From the NCBI RefSeq assembly GCF_014696315.1, contig NZ_JACJPX010000035.1, positions 1 to 64,000 of the forward strand: 64,000 nt of DNA, given 5' to 3'. The notes beneath the pieces were generated by a model, which was not told the DNA's origin, did no database searches, and saw only the letters and a program-made list of their open reading frames with translations. Positions within the stretch are counted from its first letter, which is position 1. Each line of letters begins with the position of its first letter. Positions 35,531-43,985 of the stretch are shown here, in pieces. The translations under genes were made by a program, and so were the position numbers. The stretch comes from Calothrix membranacea FACHB-236. GTDB lineage: Bacteria; Cyanobacteriota; Cyanobacteriia; Cyanobacteriales; Nostocaceae.

Positions 35531-36505
35531 TTAATTGCGCTCCATTTTGTTTAAAAGTATTGTAATTGCAGTCACAATCACTTCTGGTTGGTCTATCCAA
35601 ACAAAATGACCACTTTTCTCTGCTTGAATTTCTACACAATCTGTTGATAAATTGAGGATTTCGCTATGCATTTGCTCTCTTAATTTATTAGCAGCCTTCA
35701 TAGGTAGAAACATAGACCAAATAGAAGGATGGAAAAAAGTCTGGGCTTTAATACTAACTATTGGTAATGCATCAAAGTAATTAGCTAATTCAACCTGGCG
35801 ACTACTAATATCTAAATTTAATATTTCCCGACTCATAGTTATCCAGTGCTTGGGACGGCAGAAAGAACGCTTGACTGGTTTTAAAATCAATTTAGGAAAT
35901 TTAACTAACTCGCGTTTGATGAACTCAAATGTCCCCATAACTTTGAGTAATCGTACAATACCCAGAATGGAACCAATAAAGGACATCACAAAGCCCGATA
36001 AGAAAAACAGTTTCAAGCACTGTAAAGGGATGGGCATTTTCAGCATAGCTGTTTCGTGAAGTCCATCGGTAAGTACCATTCCCATGACTTTTTCGGGAAA
36101 GTACTGTGCATATAACCGCACATTATAGCTACCGAAGGAATTCCCTACCAAAATATAGGGTGGTTGAATATCCGCTTGAGTGAGAAGATAATCCAGTTCT
36201 GCAACCATTTGGGCGCTAGTTCGCGGATGTGGACTATGATCGCTCCAACCATATCCAGCGCGATCGTAGATGCAAACCTTTGTATGCTTGGCTATCTCAG
36301 GCAGCAGTAAATAACCTTCAATCCCGCCTAAACTGTGTTCTAAGATAACTGTGGGGCCAGACTCGCCTGCAGTGTGAAGGTGCAAACTATAACCACCGAC
36401 ATCAATCATTTTACCTGGTGGAGGTTGACGATCTTCCATCAAGCAAGCGATCGCTTGATAACAAGTCGTAGCCAACAGCAAAATACTGTTGATAGAGAAT
36501 AACAT
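35531..36505 (-). CDS. Alpha/beta hydrolase with N-terminal hydrophobic segment
   Basis: The 324-residue protein starts with a hydrophobic stretch (INSILLLATTCYQAIACL), which may be an uncleaved anchor or signal. The body carries ILEHSLGGIEG at the oxyanion position, YDRAGYGWSDHSP, and the nucleophile elbow GNSFGS with S123; SGHFVWIDQPEV holds the catalytic His. This is the pattern of membrane-attached esterases or lipase-like hydrolases common in bacteria. Substrate unknown. It lies 20 bp downstream of the minus-strand hypothetical gene at 36526-37137 and may be co-transcribed with it. Confidence 0.85.
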   Translation of the reverse strand: MLFSINSILLLATTCYQAIACLMEDRQPPPGKMIDVGGYSLHLHTAGESGPTVILEHSLGGIEGYLLLPEIAKHTKVCIYDRAGYGWSDHSPHPRTSAQMVAELDYLLTQADIQPPYILVGNSFGSYNVRLYAQYFPEKVMGMVLTDGLHETAMLKMPIPLQCLKLFFLSGFVMSFIGSILGIVRLLKVMGTFEFIKRELVKFPKLILKPVKRSFCRPKHWITMSREILNLDISSRQVELANYFDALPIVSIKAQTFFHPSIWSMFLPMKAANKLREQMHSEILNLSTDCVEIQAEKSGHFVWIDQPEVIVTAITILLNKMERN

Positions 36506-36525
36506 TGTTTAAATATCTAGTTTCG

Positions 36526-37137
36526 TTAGTTCTTTAACCAGCGCCAATTATAACGGTTCCATTCGTAAATTCCTTGAATTTCATATTCAGTACCGTTATA
36601 GAAACGGACGACGCAATTGCTAACGGAATCATCACCAGTGCTAATTTCATCAACTTGCAAGACTACGCAGGAAAACCATTCTCGCTTACAGGGGCCATCA
36701 TCTTGTACCCATTCCCATAAAGCATTGGAAATTTCGATGCGATCGCCTACTCTGAGCTTCAGTGCATCTTCAAAATAAGCATATTTTTCAAAATGATATG
36801 GCTGAACGCGATTTAGCCACTGTATGCCGTAGCGTTCACGGATAAATTGTACTTCTCCAGAGTCATTCTCGTGCAGCCAATCATTGAGTAATTTTGTTTT
36901 CCAAGTTTTGTCTTCTGCTTCTTGTGTTTTCACAAACTGCAAAAATGCAGCCAATTCCTCTGAAGTAAGCTCATCCAAGGGATTAGCAATCTCTAACACC
37001 CCAAATTTAGAATTCCCTTGGATTTTCTCTACCACTTGCAGTAATATCTGTTTTTGCGTATCAGTGAGAGGACAGCTGGCTGCATCACAACTTTTAAAGG
37101 CTGCTTGCAAAGCTGCTTTTATCTCATCCGGAGTCAT
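36526..37137 (-). CDS. Conserved cyanobacterial protein of unknown function
   Basis: The 203-residue soluble protein has an N-terminal helical region ending in NPLDELTSEELAAFLQFVKT. A middle block rich in aromatic residues follows (WLHENDSGEVQFIRERYG, IQWLNRVQPYHFEKY). A C-terminal domain then resembles a small beta-barrel with many Trp and Tyr (IEISNALWEWVQDDGPCKRE, YEIQGIYEWNRYNWRWLKN). I recognise it as a cyanobacterial conserved protein, but know no function. A pair of N-terminal cysteines (SCDAASC) is notable. It is the first gene of a likely two-gene unit with the hydrolase at 35531 (20-bp gap). Confidence 0.75.
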   Translation of the reverse strand: MTPDEIKAALQAAFKSCDAASCPLTDTQKQILLQVVEKIQGNSKFGVLEIANPLDELTSEELAAFLQFVKTQEAEDKTWKTKLLNDWLHENDSGEVQFIRERYGIQWLNRVQPYHFEKYAYFEDALKLRVGDRIEISNALWEWVQDDGPCKREWFSCVVLQVDEISTGDDSVSNCVVRFYNGTEYEIQGIYEWNRYNWRWLKN

Positions 37138-37582
37138 AAGTTAATAGCAAGTTAAGGGTTATTTTCCCTAATTATTACAAAAGTGAAATCAAACTCTCCA
37201 ATATCTTTGGTCAGGAAATTCAGGTAAGCTGGGGTTAAAAACAGGTCTAAGCTATTCTGCTTTTAAGTTGCACAATCCATCGTGAGGGTTGTTGACAGTT
37301 GACAGTTGACAGTCAACAGCCCTGATTAGTAGTTATGCAATTTAGAAGCGCACTAGCTTAGTTGCCAAGTCTGGAATTATTCAGTAGTGCAGAGTTATGA
37401 GTATTGAGTCCTCAGCATCACTCTATCACTATGAGGGTTTAGCATTGCTAAACCCCTACAGGTATGGAACAAAAAATGAGTACTAATGTGCTTCCTTTTA
37501 CTCAATACTCAACTCTACTGAAGTAATAAATTCTGCCTTCGGTATCAAGGTTACTGAGATTTCGTTACAACTATTTTTAGAT
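37138..37582. other. 445-bp non-coding gap
   Basis: The only clear structure is the TTGACAG heptamer array at 37291-37319 (three units followed by an inverted TCAACAG). No gene or strong promoter can be supported. Confidence 0.5.
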
Positions 37583-38113
37583 ATGGAAAAAAACAGCTGC
37601 ATCACATCTTGGTTTAATTTCCTTACTTTAGGTAAACTAAATTACTGTTTGCAAAAGCAATTAATTGTACGCCTAGTAACCAAGTACTTAAAACCTATTA
37701 AGGTAATATTTGTTTCATGCCTATTTGGGCTTTGGTTATGGGTGTTGACTCCCCCAGCTTTAGCGCTGACACAAATTAAATTATTCGATATTTCTTATAA
37801 GGATTGTCCGCCAGAATTAGCAGAAGGTGCTGTTATTAGTAGCGGTTCTGCGGCTGCTAACTGTTTTATTGTCACTGGCAAAGCAGAGAATGGTACTTAC
37901 AAAACCGTCTACGATGCAGATATTTTTGGACGCATCTATGATGCTAATAACGACCCTGTGCTACAAAACCGTACGCGTTTGGGGTCTATTGCCGAAATTC
38001 CCCCAGGTGTAAGCGATTTTGAATTAAGAATCTCTGTACCGGCAAATCAACCTACTCCATTGAAACTGAAGCAGTTTAAGGCTGCTGGGTTTAGCGGTCA
38101 GGTGCGGAAATAG
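37583..38113 (+). CDS. Conserved exported or thylakoid-lumenal protein
   Basis: The 176-residue protein has a basic N-terminus, then a hydrophobic helix (VIFVSCLFGLWLWVLTPPALA) ending in a plausible signal peptidase site. The mature part is highly patterned: DCPPELAEGAVISSGSAAAN-C, ITGKAENGTYKTVYDADIFG, RIYDANNDPVLQNRTRLGSI and IPPGVSDFELRISVPANQPT. I recognise it as a protein conserved across cyanobacteria and in plastids. It is often labelled biotin carboxylase without cause; no carboxylase motifs are present. Two cysteines may form a disulfide. The N-terminus is long (about 60 residues before cleavage), so the true start may lie downstream. A good terminator follows. Confidence 0.75.
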   Translation: MEKNSCITSWFNFLTLGKLNYCLQKQLIVRLVTKYLKPIKVIFVSCLFGLWLWVLTPPALALTQIKLFDISYKDCPPELAEGAVISSGSAAANCFIVTGKAENGTYKTVYDADIFGRIYDANNDPVLQNRTRLGSIAEIPPGVSDFELRISVPANQPTPLKLKQFKAAGFSGQVRK

Positions 38114-38182
38114 GGAATAGGGAATGGGGAATGGGGAATTAATGTGTTTCATTCAATCCAAAATCTAAAATTGCATAAAAAT

Positions 38183-38208
38183 AGGGTGGATCAAGTCCAC
38201 CCTGTTTT
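38183..38208. terminator. Bidirectional intrinsic terminator
   Basis: AGGGTGGA-TCAAG-TCCACCCT is a perfect 8-bp stem with GTTTTT after it on the plus strand and ATTTTTATG on the minus strand. It serves the convergent genes 37583-38113 and 38231-38506. Confidence 0.8.
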
Positions 38209-38230
38209 TCCATCAATTGCACAATCGTGA

Positions 38231-38506
38231 TTACATATAATTGAATAGACTTTGCAAAGTAGGAAGCAGCCAGTCTCCAGCTAATTGCAATACCAAGAAA
38301 GCGAGGATGGGAGAAAAATCCATACCGCCCAGTGGGGGAATGATTGAGCGGAAGAGATTGAGATAGGGGTCAGTAATCTGGGCTAGGGCCGCAAAAGGTT
38401 GACTATAAAAGTCAATATTGGGGAACCAGGTCAAAAGAACCCGAACAATCAGTAAAACAGTGTAAATCTGAATGAAAGTAGCCAGTGTGGCAATCAGTAA
38501 ATTCAT
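38231..38506 (-). CDS. YggT family membrane protein
   Basis: The 91-residue protein has two membrane helices: LIATLATFIQIYTVLLIVRV at the N-terminus and FSPILAFLVLQLAGDWLLP at the C-terminus. The signature between them is LLTWFPNIDFYSQPF, AQITDPYLNLFRSIIPPLGG-M. YggT/YlmG proteins act near cell division and chloroplast nucleoid distribution; in cyanobacteria the homologue is needed for proper cell and nucleoid behaviour. A shared bidirectional terminator lies downstream. Confidence 0.93.
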   Translation of the reverse strand: MNLLIATLATFIQIYTVLLIVRVLLTWFPNIDFYSQPFAALAQITDPYLNLFRSIIPPLGGMDFSPILAFLVLQLAGDWLLPTLQSLFNYM

Positions 38507-38621
38507 GGATGGTTTATTTTCCTGCTAAGCGATCAACAAGGTCTTACCATAGATTTTAATTTAGTCGGTGTCATGCCGTCTTTATAGCAGAGTTTGGCAG
38601 GTTCACCAAATCATTAACGGA

Positions 38622-38975
38622 TCAAGAATCTTTGGTGAAAGAGCGCTCACTCATGGCTTGTGGTGAAGTGCCATTGACATTACCCAGCTGCTTCCGTACC
38701 TCATCTATTGTGGCATTGAGTTGGGCAATTTTGTCTTCTAGCGATCGCCTGGCTGATTCCATTTCTAGTCCGTCTGTTTCAGAAGCTTTCATCTGACGAC
38801 GTTTCCCAGGTATTTTTCTAGCTTCCTCGGAGTTATTCGTCAGTTCTGCTTCATCTTCGGCTAATAGTTCTGAATCTTGACGGGTAGCAATCAAGGCTCC
38901 CAGAACCCCACCCACAACGCTACCGAAAAGCGCGCCTGCGAAAAAACCACCAACAAAACCATCACGCTGACTCAT
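38622..38975 (-). CDS. Small membrane-anchored coiled-coil protein (YtxH-like)
   Basis: The 117-residue protein begins with a glycine-rich membrane helix (GFFAGALFGSVVGGVLGALIA). A polar, acidic middle follows (LLAEDEAELTNNSEEARK), then a short coiled coil (ARRSLEDKIAQLNATIDEVR). This layout resembles YtxH-type stress proteins and other cyanobacterial small membrane proteins; function is not known. It sits between the YggT gene and upp on the same strand, with gaps of 115 and 76 bp, and could be co-transcribed with either. Confidence 0.7.
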   Translation of the reverse strand: MSQRDGFVGGFFAGALFGSVVGGVLGALIATRQDSELLAEDEAELTNNSEEARKIPGKRRQMKASETDGLEMESARRSLEDKIAQLNATIDEVRKQLGNVNGTSPQAMSERSFTKDS

Positions 38976-39051
38976 ATTCTTAACCGCCTTGAAGAAACTT
39001 TGTGACTTTTACACCAGTTAATTTATTTTCCTACCCTAGCTGCATACTAGC

Positions 39052-39702
39052 TTAAGTCCCAAAGGTGCGATCGCCAGCATCTCCTAATCCCGGTACAATA
39101 AATCCCTGCTCGTTGACGCTCTCGTCTATAGTCGCAGTGTAAATATTTAAACTAGGATAAGCCACACTCAGTTTTTGCAAAGCTGGCGGAGCTGCTACTA
39201 CACAAACAATCCTAATGAAGGCTGGGTCTACACCCCGTTGTGTCAATTCTGACATTGCTGCCATCATCGATCCTCCTGTTGCTAACATCGGATCGGTAAT
39301 TAACACCCGTGTTTGGGGGTCAAACTTTTCTGGCAATTTGTTTAGATAACACGAAGGTTGTAATGTTTCCTCATTTCGCACTAAGCCAAGATGATAAATC
39401 GAAGCCAAGGGTAGTAAGGTTTGTGCCCCTTCTAATAATCCTAAACCTGCCCGTAAAATTGGCACCACCGCCACAGGTACTTGTGGATCGATTAAAGTGG
39501 CCGCAGTTGTATCTAAAGGACTTTGCACAGTTGTCTCTAGAGTCGGCAACCACTCTCGTGCTGCTTCATAGGTCAACCATCTTCCCAACTCTACCATTGC
39601 ACTGCGAAATAGTACCGAAGGTGTAGCCGCATCACGCGCTACTGCTAGCCAGTGCTTAATTAAAGGATGGGGTGGAACATAAACGCGCAGTTGTACCGTC
39701 AT
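39052..39702 (-). CDS. upp: Uracil phosphoribosyltransferase
   Basis: Upp makes UMP from uracil and PRPP in pyrimidine salvage. The 216-residue protein has the PRPP loop VLITDPMLATGGS at residues 133-145, the PILRAGLGLLEG segment near 81-92, and the C-terminal uracil-binding PGLGDAGDRTFGT. Length and motif order are normal for the family. It may be the lead gene of a minus-strand cluster with the small membrane protein and YggT. Its upstream region holds a long GGGATTT tandem array (39855-39979), about 150 bp before the ATG. Confidence 0.96.
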   Translation of the reverse strand: MTVQLRVYVPPHPLIKHWLAVARDAATPSVLFRSAMVELGRWLTYEAAREWLPTLETTVQSPLDTTAATLIDPQVPVAVVPILRAGLGLLEGAQTLLPLASIYHLGLVRNEETLQPSCYLNKLPEKFDPQTRVLITDPMLATGGSMMAAMSELTQRGVDPAFIRIVCVVAAPPALQKLSVAYPSLNIYTATIDESVNEQGFIVPGLGDAGDRTFGT

Positions 39703-39854
39703 AGCCAGGAAAAGGCGACTGTTTACTATATAAGAACTGAAACATCATAATACTCCGTCGCGTCTCCGACTGACAGCTAATACAATTTTGGATTTTGCGA
39801 AAAGTTGCGTGGGCGGGTTTCCCGACTTGAGCAAACTTTTCAAGACAGATTTTA

Positions 39855-39979
39855 GATTGGGGATTTGGGATTTGGGATTTGGGATTTGGGATTGGGGATT
39901 GGGGATTTGGGATTTGGGATTTGGGATTTGGGATTTGGGATTTGGGATTTGGGATTGGGGACTGGGGACTGGGGACTGG
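39855..39979. repeat. Long heptameric STRR array (GGGATTT and variants)
   Basis: About 17 heptamers occur in a row: GGGATTT, GGGGATT, then GGGGACT at the right end. Variants are grouped, which suggests slippage expansion within sub-blocks. The array lies upstream of upp on one side and of the candidate sRNA promoter on the other. Apparent ORFs through it on three frames are artefacts of the repeat. Confidence 0.95.
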
Positions 39980-40025
39980 CAAAAATCACCAACTCAAGCT
40001 TATTGATAATAAATTGCATTAGTAG

Positions 40026-40055
40026 TTGACAGGTATTCTCAATCAAGGTTATATT
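40026..40055 (+). promoter_or_regulatory. Consensus sigma-70-type promoter
   Basis: TTGACA, 18-bp spacer, TATATT, preceded by an AT-rich stretch. No ORF starts downstream within 500 bp before crtH, but a Rho-independent terminator occurs 70 bp later, which defines a short transcript. Confidence 0.65.
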
Positions 40056-40061
40056 GTTATC

Positions 40062-40131
40062 TAGTGTTCTCCTCTCTTTAAGGATCGGCAGACGGGATTA
40101 GCCAGCAGTAGCGGCTCGTCCCTCTTTTTTT
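40062..40131 (+). ncRNA. Candidate small regulatory RNA (~70 nt)
   Basis: Predicted start is 6-8 bases after TATATT. The 5' part has an unpaired CU-rich stretch (TTCTCCTCTCTTT) complementary to Shine-Dalgarno-like GGAG/GAGG sequence. The 3' part is a terminator hairpin: GGGA-TT-AGCC, 9-nt loop, GGCT-CG-TCCC, then C and T7 (40125-40131). No start codon with a ribosome site lies inside. The layout (CU-rich single strand plus terminator) resembles Yfr1 in style, but the conserved Yfr1 motif ACTCCTCACAC is absent. I do not recognise it as a named RNA. Confidence 0.55.
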
Positions 40132-40521
40132 ATGTGTAAGAACGCGCAAGCTTGCGTTTTCGCGATAAATTGTGGTTTTGCTCCATAAATTGACCATGCT
40201 TTAGGGAAAAATGCTGTGTACTGAGAACAGATGCGATCGCAATATATAAAAACTACCCAATTCAGGAACGTAAATTGAGATATTTGTGTCCCCGAAAGCT
40301 TTCTATATTGGCAACATTGGGATATTTTTTAAATTGGCGATCGCAATCTATTAAAGTAGTTAAGTATTATCTTTTCTCTAAAAAGTAATATCTGCTACTT
40401 TTTTTTTAGGGATTATGTGGAAGGGCTGACTATCTACTGGTTATCGTTTGAAAATTCTAGATGGTTTATGACCATAGAAAACAAGGATACAAGCCCCTGG
40501 ATTTATCCGTAGGGTCTTTTA

Positions 40522-40549
40522 TTTTGAATTTTGAATTTTGAATTTTGAA
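40522..40549. repeat. (TTTTGAA)4 heptamer tract before crtH
   Basis: Four perfect TTTTGAA units end 16 bp before the preferred GTG start of crtH and partly encode an artefactual N-terminal extension from TTG at 40545. The GGAG at 40553-40556 lies between tract and start codon. Confidence 0.9.
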
Positions 40550-40565
40550 TTCGGAGCGAAGCGAC

Positions 40566-42068
40566 GTGACCCATAATTCCTTGTTTGATGTAATTATCAT
40601 TGGTTCTGGTATTGGTGGCTTGGTGACAGCAACCCAGCTAGCAGCAAAACGAGCTAAAGTGCTGGTATTAGAAAGTTATCTCATTCCAGGTGGTAGTGCT
40701 GGCTATTTTGAACGTCAAGGCTATCACTTTGATGTGGGAGCTTCTATGATTTTTGGGATGGGGCAAAATGGCACTACAAATTTACTCACACGTGCCCTTA
40801 ATGCTGTCAATGTGAGCGTAGATACAATTCCCGATCCGGTGCAGATTCATTACCACTTACCCAACGGGTTAGACTTGAAAGTTGACCGTGTTTATGAAAA
40901 ATATTTGCAAAATCTTATTGCTTATTTTCCTCATGAAACAAAAGGGATTCGTCGTTTTTATGACGAATGCTGGAAAGTATTTAACTGTCTCAACAGCATG
41001 GATTTGCTGTCATTAGAAGAACCTCGGTATTTGTTACGGACATTTTTGAAACATCCTTTAGCTTGTCTGGGTTTAGTCAAATATTTGCCGCAAAATGCCG
41101 GAGATATCGCACGCCGCTACATTAAAGACCCGGAATTATTGAGATTTATTGATATGGAATGTTATTGCTGGTCGGTGGTTCCAGCCAACATGACACCCAT
41201 GATTAATGCAGGAATGGTCTTTTCTGATCGACACTATGGTGGAGTTAACTACCCCAAAGGGGGAGTAGGAAAGATTGCTCAAGCATTAGCCACAGGTTTA
41301 GAAAAATCTGGGGGAAAAATTCAGTATCAAGCTAAAGTTAAAAGAATTCTCACCGAACGAGGAAAGGCTGTTGGTGTGGAATTAGTTAATGGTCAAATCT
41401 ATCGAGGAAAACGCATAGTTTCTAATGCTACACGCTGGGATACTTTTGAAAAATTACTACCTGTAGAGGAAATACCACATAATGAGAAAAAGTGGCAACA
41501 ACTCTATCAAAAATCACCCAGTTTTTTCAGTTTACACATGGGGATTAAGCAGTCAGTTCTGCCCCTAGGAACGGAGTGCCATCATATTTTGCTAGAAGAT
41601 TGGCAGGATATGACCAAACCACAAGGTACTATTTTTGTTTCTATTCCCACCTTGCTTGACTCTGATTTAGCACCAGCAGGATATCACATTATTCATGCTT
41701 TTACACCAGATTGGATAGAGAATTGGCAGGGATTAACTGAGCAGGAATATGAGAAACGTAAAGAAGCAGCAGCATGGCGAATTATTGACCGCTTAGAGCA
41801 AATTTTCCCGGGTTTAGATGCAGGAATGGATTATTTGGAAGTAGGAACACCCCGCACCCATCGCCGCTTTTTAGGACGAGAAGATGGGACTTATGGGCCA
41901 ATTCCTCGGCGGAAGTTGCGCGGATTATTGAGTATGCGATTTAATCGCACCGCCATCCCTGGATTGTATTGTGTAGGAGATAGTACCTTTCCTGGTCAGG
42001 GTTTGAATGCGGTAGCATTTTCTGGCTTTGCTTGTGCTCACCGCATTGCCGTAGATTTGGGGTTGTGA
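40566..42068 (+). CDS. crtH: Carotene cis-trans isomerase (prolycopene isomerase)
   Basis: CrtH/CRTISO converts poly-cis-lycopene to all-trans-lycopene in the carotenoid pathway. Start GTG at 40566 (GGAG about ten bases upstream) gives 500 residues; a TTG seven codons earlier lies in a repeat. The FAD site is IIIGSGIGG, then GGLVTATQLAAKRAKVLVLE and YLIPGGSAGYFERQGYHFDVG. The flavoprotein C-terminus shows GLYCVGDSTFPGQGLNAVAF. These are diagnostic of CrtISO rather than CrtI desaturase. It acts at the membrane, on plastoquinone-linked redox state in homologues. Upstream lies a heptamer tract; the sRNA candidate is about 430 bp away. Confidence 0.93.
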   Translation: MTHNSLFDVIIIGSGIGGLVTATQLAAKRAKVLVLESYLIPGGSAGYFERQGYHFDVGASMIFGMGQNGTTNLLTRALNAVNVSVDTIPDPVQIHYHLPNGLDLKVDRVYEKYLQNLIAYFPHETKGIRRFYDECWKVFNCLNSMDLLSLEEPRYLLRTFLKHPLACLGLVKYLPQNAGDIARRYIKDPELLRFIDMECYCWSVVPANMTPMINAGMVFSDRHYGGVNYPKGGVGKIAQALATGLEKSGGKIQYQAKVKRILTERGKAVGVELVNGQIYRGKRIVSNATRWDTFEKLLPVEEIPHNEKKWQQLYQKSPSFFSLHMGIKQSVLPLGTECHHILLEDWQDMTKPQGTIFVSIPTLLDSDLAPAGYHIIHAFTPDWIENWQGLTEQEYEKRKEAAAWRIIDRLEQIFPGLDAGMDYLEVGTPRTHRRFLGREDGTYGPIPRRKLRGLLSMRFNRTAIPGLYCVGDSTFPGQGLNAVAFSGFACAHRIAVDLGL

Positions 42069-42226
42069 TTTTTGAGAGATTGAGTTAGAACTTTCCGGAG
42101 ATTGCGATCGCTAATTGTAAAGTTATCGCGGCAGTATATAATTCTGACGATTTGCCAGATTTGTATTTTTGTAACCACTACTAATTGTTAATTTCTCAAT
42201 CTTCATCACACAGAAAGTTTTAATTA

Positions 42227-43570
42227 ATGCGACTCACACACAAACACAATATTGTCAAAGCAAGCTGGGTATTAGCCAGCTTTTTAAGTACCTGTTTGTT
42301 AGGTGCAACGGTGAAAGCGGCGACAGTAGCTAATTGGCATTTTGATAGCAACCGCAATCATCTTGACTTCACTACAGATGAAACTGTACAACCACGAGTC
42401 CAACTTTTGACTCCTACCCGTCTCGCCATCGACTTACCAGGCGTTATTCTGAATTATCCCCAGGTGACTCAAAAGATAGGCCCAGTCACTCAACAAATTC
42501 AAATTGGACAGTTTGGTGCTAATAGTACCCGCATCCTCATTACTTTAGCGCCCGGTTACACCCTAGATCCCGCCCAAGTCCAGCTACAAGAAAAATCCCC
42601 GAATCATTGGTCTGTACAGTTACCCCAACTCACCAGAGTCGCTATTACTCAACCCAGTATTCCACCAGTAATTACTCCAGAGCAACCAAGCACACCACCA
42701 ATAGTTACTAATAGGAATTTGTTTGCGGGTGTAGTCCCGTTGAATTCATCCATGAAGGCTTTAGAACCCCAAATTAAAGCCTTGATGAGTCGCTACAGTT
42801 TCCTCACTACAGGGATGTTCTTCCTCGATTTGGATACTGGCAATTATTTGGATATTAAAGGCGATCGCGTTTTTCCCGCAGCCAGTACAATTAAACTGCC
42901 GATTCTCATTGCCTTTTTCCAAGATTTAGATGCTGGTAAAGTCAGGCTAGATGAAAAGCTGACTATGCGCGGCGACTTAGTAACCAACGGTTCGGGAGTC
43001 ATGCAGTATGAACGCGTTGGGAAGAAGTACACAGCTTTAGAAACTATCACCAAAATGGTGACTATTAGTGACAATACCGCCACTAATATGATTATTGACC
43101 GCTTGGGTGGCGCAGCGAAACTCAATCAGCGTTTCCGTAGCTGGGGATTGAAAGATACTGTAATTCGCCATCTGTTAGCCGATTTGCGAGGAACCAATAC
43201 TACCAGTTCTCAAGACATGGCTAGAGTCTTGGCTTTGTTAGTCAATAACAAGCTAGTGTCTCCCAGTAGCAAAGAGCAAGCTTTAGATATTCTGCGTCAC
43301 ACCACTGTGCATACTCTGCTTCCCGCAGGATTAGGTAAAGGCGCAGTCATCGCCAACAAAACCGGAGATATCGGCTTTCTCATTGGCGATGCGGGATTTA
43401 TCACCATGCCAAATGGTAAGCATTACCTAGCAGCTATCTTTGTGAAACGTCCCTATAAAGATACTAGGGGAAGAGACTTTATTCGCCAAGTTTCCCAGCT
43501 TGTCTACAATTACCTCAATCAGCCTAACCCCGTTGCCACTGGCAATGCTCCCACCAGCGTCAACTTCTAG
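42227..43570 (+). CDS. AMIN-domain / beta-lactamase-fold serine hydrolase
   Basis: The 447-residue protein has a signal peptide (VLASFLSTCLLGATVKAATVA). An AMIN domain spans about 36-135 (FDSNRNHLDFTTDETVQPRV, RLAIDLPGVIL). A proline-rich linker leads to a class A-like transpeptidase fold with S220-TIK223, S281-DN283 and K378-TG380. The omega-loop glutamate (class A E166) is not visible: the segment reads RHLLADLRGTNTTSSQDMAR. It more likely acts on peptidoglycan than as an antibiotic-degrading enzyme. AMIN domains bind peptidoglycan or pilus/secretin components in the periplasm, so this protein should be wall-tethered. A strong terminator follows about 195 bp downstream, after a tandem repeat array. 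Confidence 0.88.
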   Translation: MRLTHKHNIVKASWVLASFLSTCLLGATVKAATVANWHFDSNRNHLDFTTDETVQPRVQLLTPTRLAIDLPGVILNYPQVTQKIGPVTQQIQIGQFGANSTRILITLAPGYTLDPAQVQLQEKSPNHWSVQLPQLTRVAITQPSIPPVITPEQPSTPPIVTNRNLFAGVVPLNSSMKALEPQIKALMSRYSFLTTGMFFLDLDTGNYLDIKGDRVFPAASTIKLPILIAFFQDLDAGKVRLDEKLTMRGDLVTNGSGVMQYERVGKKYTALETITKMVTISDNTATNMIIDRLGGAAKLNQRFRSWGLKDTVIRHLLADLRGTNTTSSQDMARVLALLVNNKLVSPSSKEQALDILRHTTVHTLLPAGLGKGAVIANKTGDIGFLIGDAGFITMPNGKHYLAAIFVKRPYKDTRGRDFIRQVSQLVYNYLNQPNPVATGNAPTSVNF

Positions 43571-43600
43571 CAAATAGCCAGGTTGTAGAATTTAAATCTT

Positions 43601-43724
43601 GTAGAGACGCGATGAATCTACAAAGACGCGATGAATCTACAAAGACGCGATGAATCTACAAAGACGCGATGAATCTACAAAGACGCGATGAATCTACAAA
43701 GACGCGATGAATCGCGTCTCTACA
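43601..43724. repeat. 19-bp tandem array bounded by an inverted repeat
   Basis: Six units of GACGCGATGAATCTACAAA (the last one incomplete) start at 43606, period 19. The block begins with GTAGAGACGCGAT and ends with ATCGCGTCTCTAC, so the whole array sits inside a 13-bp inverted repeat. It is an expanded form of the palindrome at 8445 and 29482. A 1.5-unit version lies at 44469-44514, on the other side of the lectin gene. Confidence 0.95.
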
Positions 43725-43765
43725 ATCCAAAATCATGACACAAAATTCTTAACCGAACCGTAATG

Positions 43766-43806
43766 AGGATAAACACAGCTAACAGCTAAGTGTTTATCCT
43801 GTTTTT
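43766..43806 (+). terminator. Strong intrinsic terminator
   Basis: AGGATAAACAC, 13-nt loop, GTGTTTATCCT, then GTTTTTATTTTT. A perfect 11-bp stem ends transcription from the AMIN/beta-lactamase gene and the 19-bp array. Confidence 0.85.
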
Positions 43807-43985
43807 ATTTTTATACAAGTGATATATTTTTTACTTTTTACGTGTTAAAAAATTAAGTATTAAAAAAAACTTAAGTAAATCGATGGTTTGTAAAAGTTAG
43901 AAGTAATATCTACTACTAACAAAAGCAAGGTGTTTCAAATGACATATACAGATATCGCCTAAGCCCTCATTTATGAGGAATATAG

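Noticed and set aside
39656-40046. Three ORFs with NPKSQIP or WDLGFGI peptides
   Set aside because: They are translations of the GGGATTT heptamer array and not proteins.
43606-43724. Regularly repeated 19-bp units that might look like a CRISPR array
   Set aside because: Units are contiguous with no unique spacers, no cas genes are present, and the block is bounded by an inverted repeat. It is a tandem repeat.
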